DNA of 64,000 bases from Rhodovulum sp. PH10 (GCF_000293785.1 NZ_AKZI01000012.1:1-64000), one strand, 5' to 3'; counted from the stretch's first letter, positions 1 to 8,636 are shown. Numbers and translations are program-made. Notes: generated by a model from the letters alone, not told the origin.

Positions 1-73
1 CGCCTCGATCGGCTCCTGCCGGATCGGCGAAAGCGGCTCCGGCGCAGCCCCGTCGGAGTTCCCAAACGGGCTC

Positions 74-1192
74 TTAGGCGTCCGCCGCGCGGCCCCAGGG
101 GCCGATGCGCGTGTTCTTCGGCAGGGCGTCGCGCACCATCAGCATCTCGCCGACGGTTTCCGAGGTGACGAGGCCGATCAGCCGGTGCGAGGCGTCGACC
201 ACGCCGACCGCCGGCTTCTGCTTCTCCTGCAGCATGCGAAACGCGTGCTCGAGCCGGCCGCGATGGCTCATGATCGGGATCTCCGTCGTCATCACCTCGG
301 CGACCACCGCTTGCGGGCCGACATTCTTCAAGGCCCTGATCATGTCGGCGCGGCTGAGCACGCCGACCAGGCGCCCGGCCGGATCGACCACCGGAAACTC
401 CTGCTGGCTGGTGCGCAGAAGCGTCTCGATCGCCGCCTCGATCGGCTCGTCGGGGGCGAGCGTCGCATAGGACGTGATCATCGCCGCCGACACCGGCACG
501 TCGCGCGACATCGCCCGGATGGCGACCAGCTGCGCCTCCGAGGAGGCGGCGAGATAGACGAAGATCGCGATGAAGATCAGGATCGGGTTGCCGAACAGCC
601 CGAGAAAGCCGAACGCGAAGGCGGTGAACTGGCCGATCGTCGCGGCGATCTCGGTCGCCCGCACGTGACCCAATCTGATCGCCAAGAGCGCGCGCAGCAC
701 CCGTCCGCCGTCCATCGGAAACGCCGGGATCAGGTTGAACAGCACCAGAAAGACGTTCACCGCGGCCAGCCGATCGAGCATCGACACCCGCGTGCTCTCG
801 ACCGCGACCAGATCGTTCGCCGCCCCGTGCGCCCCCAAAAGCACGATCAGCACCGCGGCGATCACCACGTTCACCATCGGCCCGGCGATCGCGACCAGAA
901 ATTCTTCCGCCGGCTTCTCCGGGATGCGCTCGAGCCGCGCGACACCGCCGATCGGCAACAGCGTGACGTCGGGCGTGCGCACGCCGAAGCGGCGGGCGAC
1001 GGCGATGTGACCGAACTCGTGGGCGAGCACGCAGGCGAACAGGAGGATCATGAAGGCGAGGCCGTTCCACGCCGCGGCCGGGCCGCCCTGCACCCAGCTC
1101 GCGCCGAAAATCCAGGCGAGAAAGAGCACGAAGGTGAGATGAATGCGGACCGCGGTGCCCGCGATGGTGCCGATATTGACCGACCACGACAT
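74..1192 (-). CDS. Site-2 protease (M50) with tandem CBS domains
   Basis: A 372-residue membrane metalloprotease of the S2P/M50 family. The zinc motif HEFGH is at residues 58-62 and the second metal-ligand motif, with MDGG, is near residue 160; hydrophobic segments surround both. The C-terminal third (about 235-355) carries two CBS domains, as in the rhizobial and mycobacterial S2P-CBS branch, where nucleotide or ligand sensing by CBS is presumed to control proteolysis. I chose the ATG at 1192 because GGAGGA lies 8 bases upstream; a longer in-frame start at 1294 lacks such support and adds a non-conserved leader. The substrate is unknown; no anti-sigma factor gene is adjacent. Divergent from the pterin dehydratase gene. 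Confidence 0.9.
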   Translation of the reverse strand: MSWSVNIGTIAGTAVRIHLTFVLFLAWIFGASWVQGGPAAAWNGLAFMILLFACVLAHEFGHIAVARRFGVRTPDVTLLPIGGVARLERIPEKPAEEFLVAIAGPMVNVVIAAVLIVLLGAHGAANDLVAVESTRVSMLDRLAAVNVFLVLFNLIPAFPMDGGRVLRALLAIRLGHVRATEIAATIGQFTAFAFGFLGLFGNPILIFIAIFVYLAASSEAQLVAIRAMSRDVPVSAAMITSYATLAPDEPIEAAIETLLRTSQQEFPVVDPAGRLVGVLSRADMIRALKNVGPQAVVAEVMTTEIPIMSHRGRLEHAFRMLQEKQKPAVGVVDASHRLIGLVTSETVGEMLMVRDALPKNTRIGPWGRAADA

Positions 1193-1376
1193 GGGAAAAA
1201 TCCTCCGCGGCGACCCGATGCGAGCCCCGAGCGTTTCCTTCGAGAGGTGCGGATTCCGGCCGAGTTCCGTGAAGCCGTCGGGCGCTCCGCTCAAGAGTCA
1301 CGAACCGGAGATAGGATCGGCCCGATCCACCCACCAGACGCGACCCCGTGTCGCGACCGTTCGCGAGGAGGACCGC

Positions 1377-1688
1377 ATGATCGATCGCCTGACCCCGGAG
1401 CGCCGCAAGGTGGCGCTCGCCGCCCTGCCCGGCTGGGAGGATCTTTCCAAGCGCGGCGAGGCGCCGCGCGACGCCATCGCGAAAACCTTCGGCTTCGCCG
1501 ACTTCAACGCGGCGTTCGGCTTCATGGCGCGGGTGGCGCTGGTCGCCGAAAAGCTCGACCACCATCCCGAATGGACCAACGTCTACAAGACGGTGGCGGT
1601 GACGCTCTCGACCCACGAGGCGGGCGGCGTCACCGAGCGCGACGTCACGCTCGCGGCGGCGATGGAAAAGATCGCCGGCGGCCGATAG
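1377..1688 (+). CDS. phhB: 4a-hydroxytetrahydrobiopterin dehydratase
   Basis: A 103-residue pterin-4a-carbinolamine dehydratase, the enzyme that dehydrates 4a-hydroxytetrahydrobiopterin during pterin recycling, classically with phenylalanine hydroxylase. The family signature is present as EKLDHHPEW around residues 60-68, containing the paired catalytic histidines. Length matches the family (about 95-115). A strong GAGGAGG ribosome site ends 6 bases before the ATG. No phenylalanine hydroxylase gene is next to it, so the physiological partner cannot be read from context. Confidence 0.9.
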   Translation: MIDRLTPERRKVALAALPGWEDLSKRGEAPRDAIAKTFGFADFNAAFGFMARVALVAEKLDHHPEWTNVYKTVAVTLSTHEAGGVTERDVTLAAAMEKIAGGR

Positions 1689-1723
1689 CGCGCCGCGCCG
1701 TGCGGCCCGACGGCTCGCCCCGG

Positions 1724-1765
1724 CGGCGGACCCTGGGCGGCGAACCCTGGGCGGCGGACCCTGGG
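1724..1765. repeat. 14-bp tandem repeat, 3 copies plus a partial
   Basis: Three head-to-tail copies of CGGCGGACCCTGGG; the middle copy differs at one base (CGGCGAACCCTGGG). A 4-base partial copy follows. It lies between phhB and the DUF1232 gene and does not code for anything evident. Confidence 0.85.
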
Positions 1766-1836
1766 CGGCTTGCGAAGCGGCCGCCCGCGCATATTCTTTC
1801 TCCTGGAACGAGCGGGACGCAACCGAGGGGCGAACG

Positions 1837-2250
1837 ATGATCAGGGCTTGGGAGTTTGCACGCGGATCGGCAGGCACCGGGACGGAACCGGCCAGCGCTG
1901 CGCCGGCGGACGACCTCGTTGCCCGCGCGGCGCGCGACGAGGCGACGGTGCGGGCGGAGTTCTGGCCGAAAATCCGGCGCTTCGCCGCCCGGCTGCCGTT
2001 CGCCGAGGATCTGCTCGCCGCCTATTACTGCGCGTTCGACCGCGACACGCCGCGCCACGTGCGGATCGCGATTCTCGGCGCGCTCGCCTATTTCGTGCTG
2101 CCGACCGACCTGGTTCCCGACTTCGTCGCCGGCCTCGGCTTCACCGACGACGCCGCCGTGCTCGCCACCGTGCTGAAATTGTTCTTCTCCCACGTCTCTC
2201 CGGAGCATCGCGAGGCCGCTCGCCACGCGCTCGACGAATTGGCACGCTAA
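1837..2250 (+). CDS. YkvA/DUF1232 family protein
   Basis: A 137-residue protein with the DUF1232 (YkvA) core at about residues 70-115, recognisable by YFVLPTDLVPD followed by a short loop and TDDAAVL. The family is small, often with two hydrophobic helices, and has no established activity; a membrane-associated role is usually inferred. The N-terminal 60 residues are polar and variable. The ATG is preceded by GAGGGG. The gene stands alone. Confidence 0.8.
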   Translation: MIRAWEFARGSAGTGTEPASAAPADDLVARAARDEATVRAEFWPKIRRFAARLPFAEDLLAAYYCAFDRDTPRHVRIAILGALAYFVLPTDLVPDFVAGLGFTDDAAVLATVLKLFFSHVSPEHREAARHALDELAR

Positions 2251-2389
2251 GCGCCGACCATCGATTCGGCTCGCCGGCGCCCCGCCGGTGTCCCCGGCCG
2301 GTTCGGTCTAGGCGCCCCGGCGGGGTTGCGGTACCATGCTGCGATTCCCTGGGAAAATTTTCGGTTGGAGAATGGGATAACAAGTCCGG

Positions 2390-3061
2390 ATGGATTTCGC
2401 ACGAGACCCGAAGACACGACACTCCGAGTTCCTTTCCGGCCGGCTGACGCCGGCTGTCGACACGACTCTCGGCCGGCTGACGCCGGGTGTCGATACGACT
2501 CTCGGCCGGCTGACGCCGGCCCTGCCGGTGGCGCTGCTGGCGCTCGGCATGGTGAGCACGATCGCGATCGAGGCGTCGGCGGCCCCCGTGGTGCGGCTGG
2601 CGCAGGCGGGCAACAGCCAGCCCAAGCTGATCGGGCAGTACGAGAACTGGGGTGCCTACACGGCGACTCCGGGCGGCAAGAAGGTGTGCTTCGCGCTGTC
2701 GAAGCCGGTCAAGGCGGAGACCGATCCGCCCAACCGGCCGCGTGATCCGCCCTATCTGTTCGTGTCGACCCGGCCGGCGGAGAACGTCAAGGACGAGGTG
2801 TCGGTGATCTTCGGCTACGGGCTGAAGCCGGACGCCGACGCGACCATCACCATCGGCGGCTCGACCTTCGACCTCTACACCCAGGGCGACGGCGGCTGGA
2901 CCAAGAACGTCGCCGAGGAGTCGCGGCTGGTCGAGGCGATGCGGCGCGGCGCCGATGCGACCGTGAAGGGCGTGTCGAGCCGCGGCACCACCACCACCGA
3001 CCAGTACTCGCTGATGGGCGTCTCTCAGGCGCTCGACAAGGCCGCGGCCGAGTGCCGCTGA
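2390..3061 (+). CDS. Invasion-associated locus B (IalB)-like secreted protein
   Basis: A 223-residue reading frame whose last 160 residues match the IalB family: YENWGAYT near the mature N-terminus, a conserved single Cys (KKVCFALSK), the block with LFVSTRP, and a final Cys (AAECR). IalB proteins are small periplasmic or outer-membrane proteins widespread in Hyphomicrobiales; only the Bartonella one is tied to erythrocyte invasion, so the function here is unknown. The hydrophobic export segment (LPVALLALGMVSTIAIEASA) is not at the start: it follows about 44 residues containing an 11-residue tandem repeat. The ATG at 2390 has a weak ribosome site, so the true start is uncertain and could be a non-ATG codon nearer the signal segment. 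Confidence 0.75.
   Translation: MDFARDPKTRHSEFLSGRLTPAVDTTLGRLTPGVDTTLGRLTPALPVALLALGMVSTIAIEASAAPVVRLAQAGNSQPKLIGQYENWGAYTATPGGKKVCFALSKPVKAETDPPNRPRDPPYLFVSTRPAENVKDEVSVIFGYGLKPDADATITIGGSTFDLYTQGDGGWTKNVAEESRLVEAMRRGADATVKGVSSRGTTTTDQYSLMGVSQALDKAAAECR
2438..2520. repeat. 33-bp tandem repeat at 5' end of the IalB-like gene
   Basis: Two full 33-bp copies beginning GGCCGGCTGACGCCGG (2438-2470 and 2471-2503, two mismatches) and a 17-base third partial copy. In the gene frame they encode GRLTPAVDTTL, GRLTPGVDTTL and GRLTPA. All three frames stay open through the array because 33 is a multiple of three. Confidence 0.9.
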
Positions 3062-3096
3062 CGCCGCGCCGCCAACGGATGCGCCGACCGCCGCGG

Positions 3097-3172
3097 CGGT
3101 GAGCGCGTGGCGGTGAGCGCGTGGCGGTGAGCGCGTGGCGGTGAAAGGGTGGCTGTGAAAGGGTGGCGGTGC
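3097..3172. repeat. 14-bp tandem repeat, 5 copies plus a partial
   Basis: Three identical copies of CGGTGAGCGCGTGG (3097-3138), then CGGTGAAAGGGTGG and CTGTGAAAGGGTGG (3139-3166) and a 6-base partial. The array fills the gap between the IalB-like gene and the next secreted-protein gene. The graded divergence of the last copies is what slippage growth from one end would leave. Confidence 0.9.
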
Positions 3173-3207
3173 TCGGGCCGGCGCGCTCGCCGGTCCGTTC
3201 GTTCGCG

Positions 3208-3235
3208 CAGGAACGGCCACACAGGAACGGTCACA
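3208..3235. repeat. 14-bp direct repeat, 2 copies
   Basis: CAGGAACGGCCACA followed immediately by CAGGAACGGTCACA, one mismatch. Same unit length as the arrays at 1724 and 3097 but unrelated in sequence. Confidence 0.75.
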
Positions 3236-3299
3236 CGCGCCTCGCGTTGCTTTTCGACGACCGCCGGTGGCGGCGCCGGAGAGCAACGGGAGGCGAGCC

Positions 3300-3911
3300 A
3301 TGCGAGCCGGAACGGACATCACCGGAACGACCATCGCGGGGCTCGCGGCGTCGGTGGTGGCTCTCGCCGCGGCGGCCGGGCTCGCCGGGCCTCTGCCGGC
3401 CACGGCACAGACGGCGCGCGAGCAGACTTCGGGCGCACGAATGCCGGGCGGACAAATTCCGGGCGGCATCGCCGCTCGTGCGTCGCTCGACGATCCCGGC
3501 TGGGTGCGCTTTTCCGGCGACGGCGGCACGCGGGTCGATCTGCCGGCGGCGATCTTTCCGGTGAGGGCGGGTCCGGCCCGGCGCGGCGACGGCATCGAGC
3601 TGCGCTCGGCCGACGGCCGCGCCCGGATGATGATCTACACCGAGGAGAATGCCCGCGGGGTGACGCCCGCCGGCTTCCTGCGCCGCACGTTGCGGGTGCC
3701 GCGGGACGAGCTGGTCTATCGCCGGGTCACCGGCCGGTTCTTCGCGGTCTCCGGCTTTGCCGGCAGCGACATCTATTACAGCCGGTGCAATTTTCCCCGC
3801 CGCGCCGCGGGCCGGATGCACTGCGTCTATCTCGCCTATCCGGCCGCGGAGAAACGCGCCTGGGACGGCATCGTCACCCGCATCAGCCGGTCGCTCGCCG
3901 GCACCGGCTGA
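3300..3911 (+). CDS. Secreted protein of unknown function
   Basis: A 203-residue protein I do not recognise. Residues 1-38 look like a Sec signal peptide: a short polar start, a long alanine/leucine-rich core (IAGLAASVVALAAAAGLAG) and an ATAQ cleavage site. The mature start is low-complexity (SGARMPGGQIPGG), then a compact domain of about 140 residues with two cysteines (YSRCNF, MHCVYL) spaced for a disulfide. GGGAGG lies about 6 bases before the ATG, favouring this start over one 33 bases upstream. Neighbours give no hint of a pathway. Confidence 0.7.
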   Translation: MRAGTDITGTTIAGLAASVVALAAAAGLAGPLPATAQTAREQTSGARMPGGQIPGGIAARASLDDPGWVRFSGDGGTRVDLPAAIFPVRAGPARRGDGIELRSADGRARMMIYTEENARGVTPAGFLRRTLRVPRDELVYRRVTGRFFAVSGFAGSDIYYSRCNFPRRAAGRMHCVYLAYPAAEKRAWDGIVTRISRSLAGTG

Positions 3912-3921
3912 ACCGCCCGCC

Positions 3922-5220
3922 TCACCCGGCCTTCGCCGCCGGCGTGAACAAGAGCTTGTCGACCCGCCGGTTGTCCATGTCGACCACCTCCACCCGCCAG
4001 CCCTCGATGTCGAAGGTGTCGCCTTCGGTCGGGATGCGGGCGAGCGTCTCGAGCGCGAGCCCGGCCGCGGTGTGGAACTCGCCCTCGGGGCGCGAGGGCA
4101 GGTCGAGCCGGTCGGCGAGCTCGTCGATCGCCACCCGGCCGTCGACCAGGAACGAGCCGTCCGGCCGCGCGACGATGTCGTCCGGGTTGGGGTCGTGCTC
4201 CTCCGGGATGTCGCCCGCGATCGCCCGCAGCACGTCGTGCAGGGTGACGAGGCCGAGAAAGTCGCCGTACTCGTCGACCACGAACGCGAGATGCAGCGGC
4301 GCGGTGCGGAACATCTCCAGCATCCGCAGCACGGTGATGCTCTCCGGCACGTAGAGCGGCTCGCGCAGATGCGGCTCCACCGCGAGGCCGCGCCCGGCCA
4401 TCAGGTCGCCGAGCAAGTCCTTCTTCTGGACGACGCCGAGCGGCCGGCCGAGGTCGCCGTCGCGGGCCACCACGATGCGGGAGAACGGCGAGTCGGCGAC
4501 GTCGCGGGCGACCTCGTCGGGCTCGTCGTCGAGATCGATCCAGGAGACGTCGGGCCGCGGCGTCATGATGGCGGCGACCGGGCGGTCGGCGAGCGCCAGC
4601 ACGCCGCCGATCATCTGCCGCTCGACCTCGGCGATCGCCCCGGCCTCGGTGCCCTCCTTGACGGTGTAGAGAACCTCCTCCTCGGTGACGCCGTTGCGGT
4701 TGCGCTCGCGAATGCCGAGGAGCTTCAGGAGAAGCGTCGAGGACCGCTCGAGCAGGAACACGAACGGGCCGAACACGGTCTGAACGAGCCGCAGCGGCCC
4801 GGTGATCCGGCGGGCGATCGTCTCCGGTGCGGACAGCGCGATCTGCTTGGGCACCAGCTCGCCGAGCACCACCGACAGGCCGGTGACGATCACCACCACC
4901 AGGCCGACCGCGATCTGGTCGGCATAGAGCGCGAGCCCCGGCACCGCCTCCAGCAGCGGCGCGAGCCGCGGCCCGAGCGTCGCGCCGCCGAACGCGCCCG
5001 ACAGGATCCCGATCAGGGTGATGCCGACCTGCACCGCGGACAGGAAGCCGCCCGGATCGTCGGCCAGCCGAAGCGCCTGCGCGGCGCCCGGCAATCCCTC
5101 CTCCGCCATCTGCTGCAGCCGGATGCGGCGCGACGACACCACCGCGAGCTCGGCCATCGCGAAGAAGCCGTTGAGAAGGAAGAGCGCGAGCAGGATGGCG
5201 ATCTCGACCAGCGGGTTCAT
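3922..5220 (-). CDS. CNNM/CBS/CorC-domain membrane protein (UPF0053, 'hemolysin' family)
   Basis: A 432-residue protein with the standard three-part layout: an N-terminal CNNM transmembrane domain (about 1-190, four hydrophobic segments, with AMAELAVVSSRR after the first and GELVPKQIALS near 120), a CBS pair (about 205-330, with MTPRPDVSW and VDEYGDFLGLVT), and a C-terminal CorC/HlyC transporter-associated domain (about 345-430). Family members act in magnesium or cobalt homeostasis; the old hemolysin label has little support. The gene starts with ATG at 5220 and is divergent from the aminotransferase gene. Confidence 0.88.
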   Translation of the reverse strand: MNPLVEIAILLALFLLNGFFAMAELAVVSSRRIRLQQMAEEGLPGAAQALRLADDPGGFLSAVQVGITLIGILSGAFGGATLGPRLAPLLEAVPGLALYADQIAVGLVVVIVTGLSVVLGELVPKQIALSAPETIARRITGPLRLVQTVFGPFVFLLERSSTLLLKLLGIRERNRNGVTEEEVLYTVKEGTEAGAIAEVERQMIGGVLALADRPVAAIMTPRPDVSWIDLDDEPDEVARDVADSPFSRIVVARDGDLGRPLGVVQKKDLLGDLMAGRGLAVEPHLREPLYVPESITVLRMLEMFRTAPLHLAFVVDEYGDFLGLVTLHDVLRAIAGDIPEEHDPNPDDIVARPDGSFLVDGRVAIDELADRLDLPSRPEGEFHTAAGLALETLARIPTEGDTFDIEGWRVEVVDMDNRRVDKLLFTPAAKAG

Positions 5221-5387
5221 GTCCGCACCCCCGCATTGCGGAACGCGAGAGGTACACGGCCGGGCTGGCCTGCGCCCACCGCATGGCCTCGGTGATCCGC
5301 CTCGAAACGGCTTTCCACTATCGTCTCCCTCGAAGTCGTGCCGACCCGCCGGCCGAATCGGCCGCCGGCAGCCATCAGGAGACGAGA

Positions 5388-6569
5388 ATGCTCGATACCG
5401 TCGCGAGTTTCGACCGCATCGGCGAGGAGAATGCCTTCGCGGTGCTCGCCCGCGCCACCGCCCTCGCCGCCACCGGCCGCGACGTCGTCAATCTCGGCAT
5501 CGGCCAGCCCGACTTCAAAACCCCGGCGCACATCGTCGAGGCCGCAGTGAAGGCGCTGCGCGACGGCCACCACGGCTACACCCCGGCGGTCGGCATCCTG
5601 CCGCTGCGCGAGGCGGTGACCGCCGATCTCCACGCCCGCTTCGGCGTCTCGGTGTCGCCCGAGGAGGTGATGATCATGCCCGGCGGCAAGCCGACCATGT
5701 TCATGTCCATCCTGATGTTCGGCCAGCCCGGCGTCGACATCCTCTATCCCGACCCCGGCTTTCCGATCTATCGCTCGATGATCGAGTTCACCGGCGCCCG
5801 GCCGGTGCCGGTGCCGATCCGCGAGGAGAACGGCTTCGCCTTCTCCGCCGAGGAGACGCTCGGCCTGATCACCCCGCAGACCCGCCTCCTGATCGTCAAC
5901 TCGCCGGCCAACCCGACCGGCGGCGTCACCCCCAAGGCGGAGGTCGACAAGCTGGTCGCCGGCCTCGCCAAGTGGCCGAACGTCGCGGTGATGTCGGACG
6001 AGATTTACGATCACATGCTCTATGATGGCGAGACCCATGTCTGCCTGCTGACCTATCCGGAGATCCGCGACCGGCTGATTCTGCTCAACGGCTGGTCGAA
6101 GACCTATGCGATGACCGGCTGGCGGCTCGGCTACGCGGTGTGGCCCGGCAAGCTCTACGACAACGCCCGCAAGCTCGCGGTGAACCTCTATTCCTGCGTC
6201 AACGCGGCGACCCAGTATGCCGGCATCGCCGCGCTGACCGGGCCGCAGGACGCGACGGTGGCCATGGTCGAGGAGTTCGACCGCCGCCGGAAGATCGTGG
6301 TCGACGGGCTGAACAAACTCCCCGGCGTCTCCTGCGCCACGCCCAAGGGCGCGTTCTACGCCTTCCCCAACGTCTCGCGCACCGGCTGGAAGGCGAAGCC
6401 GCTCGCCGCGGCACTGCTCGAGGAGACCGGCGTCGCGCTGATCGGCGGCCCCGATTTCGGCGTCTGCGGCGAAGGCTATGTGCGGCTCTCCTATGCGGCC
6501 TCGACCGAGGAGATCGAGACCGCCCTCGGCCGGATGGGCGACTTCCTGGCGCGTCACCCCAAGGCGTGA
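5388..6569 (+). CDS. PLP-dependent class I/II aminotransferase
   Basis: A 393-residue fold-type I aminotransferase. Visible signatures are NLGIGQPDF near residue 35, NSPANPTGG near 171-179, SDEIYD near 203-208 and the Schiff-base lysine in GWSKTYAMTGWR (Lys about 238), with a C-terminal LSYAAS arginine-binding region. It resembles the aspartate/aromatic aminotransferase subgroup common in Alphaproteobacteria; the exact amino acid substrate cannot be fixed from sequence by eye. AGGAG precedes the ATG by 7 bases. Convergent with the KDG kinase gene, 55 bases apart. Confidence 0.88.
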   Translation: MLDTVASFDRIGEENAFAVLARATALAATGRDVVNLGIGQPDFKTPAHIVEAAVKALRDGHHGYTPAVGILPLREAVTADLHARFGVSVSPEEVMIMPGGKPTMFMSILMFGQPGVDILYPDPGFPIYRSMIEFTGARPVPVPIREENGFAFSAEETLGLITPQTRLLIVNSPANPTGGVTPKAEVDKLVAGLAKWPNVAVMSDEIYDHMLYDGETHVCLLTYPEIRDRLILLNGWSKTYAMTGWRLGYAVWPGKLYDNARKLAVNLYSCVNAATQYAGIAALTGPQDATVAMVEEFDRRRKIVVDGLNKLPGVSCATPKGAFYAFPNVSRTGWKAKPLAAALLEETGVALIGGPDFGVCGEGYVRLSYAASTEEIETALGRMGDFLARHPKA

Positions 6570-6624
6570 CGAAGCGTGACCGGCGACGACGGCGGCTGCG
6601 GCCACCGTCGTTTTGCCGGTCCCC

Positions 6625-7551
6625 TCAATGCATCACGGTTTCCGTGCGCGGGACGATCGCCCCGCGGTGGCGGATCACGTCCGCCGCCAGCCGGTGGGCG
6701 AGGCCTGCGGCCTCCAGCGGCGGCCGGCCGGCGAGGCGGGCGGCGAGATAGCCGGCATTGAAGCCGTCGCCGGCGGCGGTGCGGTCGACCGGCACCACGA
6801 TCTCCGGCACCGGCACGTGCTCCTTGCGCTCGGCGGTGGCGAGCAGCGCCCCCTTCGAGCCGTTCTTGACGACGATCTCGCCGATCCCGAACGCCTGCAG
6901 CCGCGCGATGGTGGTCTCCGGGCTCGGATCGCCCCACAGCAGCGCCTCGTCCTCGAAGGTCGGCAGCGCGAGGTCGACCCGCTTCAGGGCCTCCATGTAG
7001 ACGGCACGCGTCCGCCCCAGATCACCGTTCCACCCGCGGGCGCGAAAATTGCCGTCGAACACCACGCGGGTGCCGTTCTTGCGGGCGAGCTCGACCACCG
7101 CCAGGAAGCGGCCGAGCCCGGTGTTGGAGTAGAGCGACAAGGTGATGCCGGAGAAATAGATCAGCCGGGCGCCCATCAAGCCTTCGGCGATCGTCGCCCA
7201 GTCGGCGGCGTCGAACAGCTCGCGGGCCGGCGCCCCCTCGCGCCAGGCATGGACGATCTGCGCGCCGTCCGGCCCGGTGTCGGCGATGTAGACGCCCGGC
7301 AGCCGGCCGGGCCGGCGCAGCATCAGGTCGCCGGCGACGCTTTCGGCGGCGGCGAGCGCGAAAATGCGGTCGGAATAGAGATCGTCGCCGAGCGCAGTCG
7401 CGTGCGCGACCGGCACGCCGGCGCGGGCGAGATAGATCGCGGTGTTGAAGGCATCTCCGCCGCAGGACAGGCCGAACCGGCCGTCGGCGCCGCGGGCGAG
7501 CTCGATCATCACCTCGCCGACGGTGACGACGCGGGTGCGGGTTTCGTTCAT
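6625..7551 (-). CDS. kdgK: PfkB-family sugar kinase, probable 2-dehydro-3-deoxygluconokinase
   Basis: A 308-residue ribokinase-like enzyme. The N-terminus has VGEVMIEL and a glycine-rich CGGDAFNTA, and the PfkB signature 2 is DRTAAGDGFNAGYLA near residue 250, where the Asp is the catalytic base. The pattern fits KdgK, which phosphorylates 2-keto-3-deoxygluconate to KDPG for Entner-Doudoroff breakdown. I chose the ATG at 7551 on a CGGAGG ribosome site 8 bases upstream. No KDPG aldolase or uronate gene is nearby, so the sugar specificity is inferred. Confidence 0.85.
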   Translation of the reverse strand: MNETRTRVVTVGEVMIELARGADGRFGLSCGGDAFNTAIYLARAGVPVAHATALGDDLYSDRIFALAAAESVAGDLMLRRPGRLPGVYIADTGPDGAQIVHAWREGAPARELFDAADWATIAEGLMGARLIYFSGITLSLYSNTGLGRFLAVVELARKNGTRVVFDGNFRARGWNGDLGRTRAVYMEALKRVDLALPTFEDEALLWGDPSPETTIARLQAFGIGEIVVKNGSKGALLATAERKEHVPVPEIVVPVDRTAAGDGFNAGYLAARLAGRPPLEAAGLAHRLAADVIRHRGAIVPRTETVMH

Positions 7552-7728
7552 CGAAAAGCCTCCGGGTCGGCGTGTCGGCATCGCGAGGGGGACGATAGGC
7601 CCCCGCCCCCGCTCTTGTCGACCCGCGGGGCGGTGTCGACTCACCACCTCCCACCACCGCTGCATGGAGGCGGCGCGCTCCGACGGGATTGACCGGTGCG
7701 GCATGCTGCCGCTAGGTTTTCGCCCGAT

Positions 7729-7793
7729 GGGGATGGAGTCCCCCGACAACCGCCTCGCCCGGTCGTCCGGTTCCGAGGCTGACGACTCCTGCC
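7729..7793 (+). promoter_or_regulatory. Fluoride (crcB) riboswitch aptamer
   Basis: The aptamer is complete. A GGGG/CCCC stem (7729-7732 with 7741-7744) encloses the loop ATGGAGTC; the second stem pairs GCCTCG (7752-7757) with CGAGGC (7774-7779); and the conserved 3' segment TGACGACTCCTGC follows. The loop GGAGTC (7735-7740) can pair with GACTCC (7784-7789), forming the diagnostic pseudoknot. It sits 76 bases ahead of crcB with an intrinsic terminator between, which fits transcriptional activation by fluoride. Confidence 0.93.
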
Positions 7794-7820
7794 GCGCCGA
7801 GCGGCGGGAATCCGTCCCGA

Positions 7821-7841
7821 ACCGCCCGCGGGCGGTTTTTT
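7821..7841 (+). terminator. Intrinsic terminator of the fluoride riboswitch
   Basis: Stem ACCGCC/GGCGGT with a CGCG loop, followed by TTTTT. It ends 28 bases after the aptamer and 27 bases before crcB, so it is the likely off-state expression platform. Confidence 0.88.
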
Positions 7842-7868
7842 GTTGTCGTGTTCGTTCGGGATGGAACG

Positions 7869-8264
7869 ATGGCTTATCTCTGGATCGCGGTCGGCAGCGC
7901 GCTCGGCGGCATGGGCCGCTTCTTCTGCTCGGGGCTGGTCGCCCGCCTGATCGGCGAGACGTTTCCCTGGGGTACCTTCACGGTCAACGTGGTCGGCTCG
8001 TTCGTGATCGGCTTCGTCGCGACCCTCACCGGCCCCGACGGCCGGCTCCTGGTCGGCACCCCGGCGCGCCAGTTCGTGATGGTCGGCGTGTGCGGCGGCT
8101 TCACCACCTTCTCCTCGTTCAGCCTGCAGACGCTCGACCTGATGCGCGACGGCCAGTGGCTGTCGGCCGGCGGCAACGTGGTCGGTTCGGTGCTACTGTG
8201 CCTGATCGCGGTGTGGGCGGGCGCGGCGCTGGCCGCGACCATCAACACGATGCGGTGGATTTGA
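7869..8264 (+). CDS. crcB: Fluoride ion channel CrcB/Fluc
   Basis: A 131-residue four-helix membrane protein of the CrcB/Fluc family, which exports fluoride passively as a dual-topology dimer. The signatures are GGMGRF near residue 13, GTFTVNVVGSF near 36-45 with the pore Asn, and GGFTTFSSFS at 76-85, which holds the phenylalanine box and the central sodium site. The fluoride riboswitch directly upstream confirms the role. I took the ATG at 7869; an in-frame ATG seven codons earlier has no better ribosome site. The DUF190 gene follows within 25 bases. Confidence 0.95.
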   Translation: MAYLWIAVGSALGGMGRFFCSGLVARLIGETFPWGTFTVNVVGSFVIGFVATLTGPDGRLLVGTPARQFVMVGVCGGFTTFSSFSLQTLDLMRDGQWLSAGGNVVGSVLLCLIAVWAGAALAATINTMRWI

Positions 8265-8288
8265 CCCATGACGTCAGGGGACGACACC

Positions 8289-8636
8289 ATGAAGCTTCCC
8301 CGCGATGCCGTTCTGCTCCGCGTCTTCATCGGCGAGGACGACAAGTTCGAGAAGCGCCCGCTCTACGAGGCGATCGTGCTGAAGGCGCGCGAAGCGGGGC
8401 TCGCCGGCGCCACCGTGCTGCGCGGGCCGATCGGTTACGGCCACTCCTCGACGCTGCACACGACGAAGATTCTCCGCCTCTCGGCCGACTTGCCGATGGT
8501 GATCGAGCTGATCGACACGCCCGAGAAGATCGACGCCTTCCTGCCGACCCTCGACGCGATGATGCCGTCCGGGCTGGTGACGATCGAGAAGGTGCAGGTT
8601 CTGCAATACGGCGAGAGCCGCAACGGCAAGGCTTGA
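8289..8636 (+). CDS. DUF190 (PII-like) protein
   Basis: A 115-residue DUF190 protein: the core runs from LRVFIGEDDKF through GATVLRGPIGYG to IELIDTPEKIDAFLP and ends with VEKVQVL-type beta strand (IEKVQVLQYG). DUF190 folds like PII signalling proteins, and genes of this family are repeatedly found beside crcB, suggesting a regulatory partner for fluoride export; the ligand is not established. It is 24 bases after crcB and so probably under the same riboswitch. The ATG at 8289 has AGGGGAC upstream; an alternative ATG at 8268 would add seven residues. Confidence 0.85.
   Translation: MKLPRDAVLLRVFIGEDDKFEKRPLYEAIVLKAREAGLAGATVLRGPIGYGHSSTLHTTKILRLSADLPMVIELIDTPEKIDAFLPTLDAMMPSGLVTIEKVQVLQYGESRNGKA

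Noticed and set aside
1-73. Possible coding end to the left of the protease gene
   Set aside because: Only 73 bases are available and nothing recognisable can be read from them.
7690-7790. Possible short peptide gene upstream of crcB
   Set aside because: The segment is fully explained by the folded fluoride aptamer.
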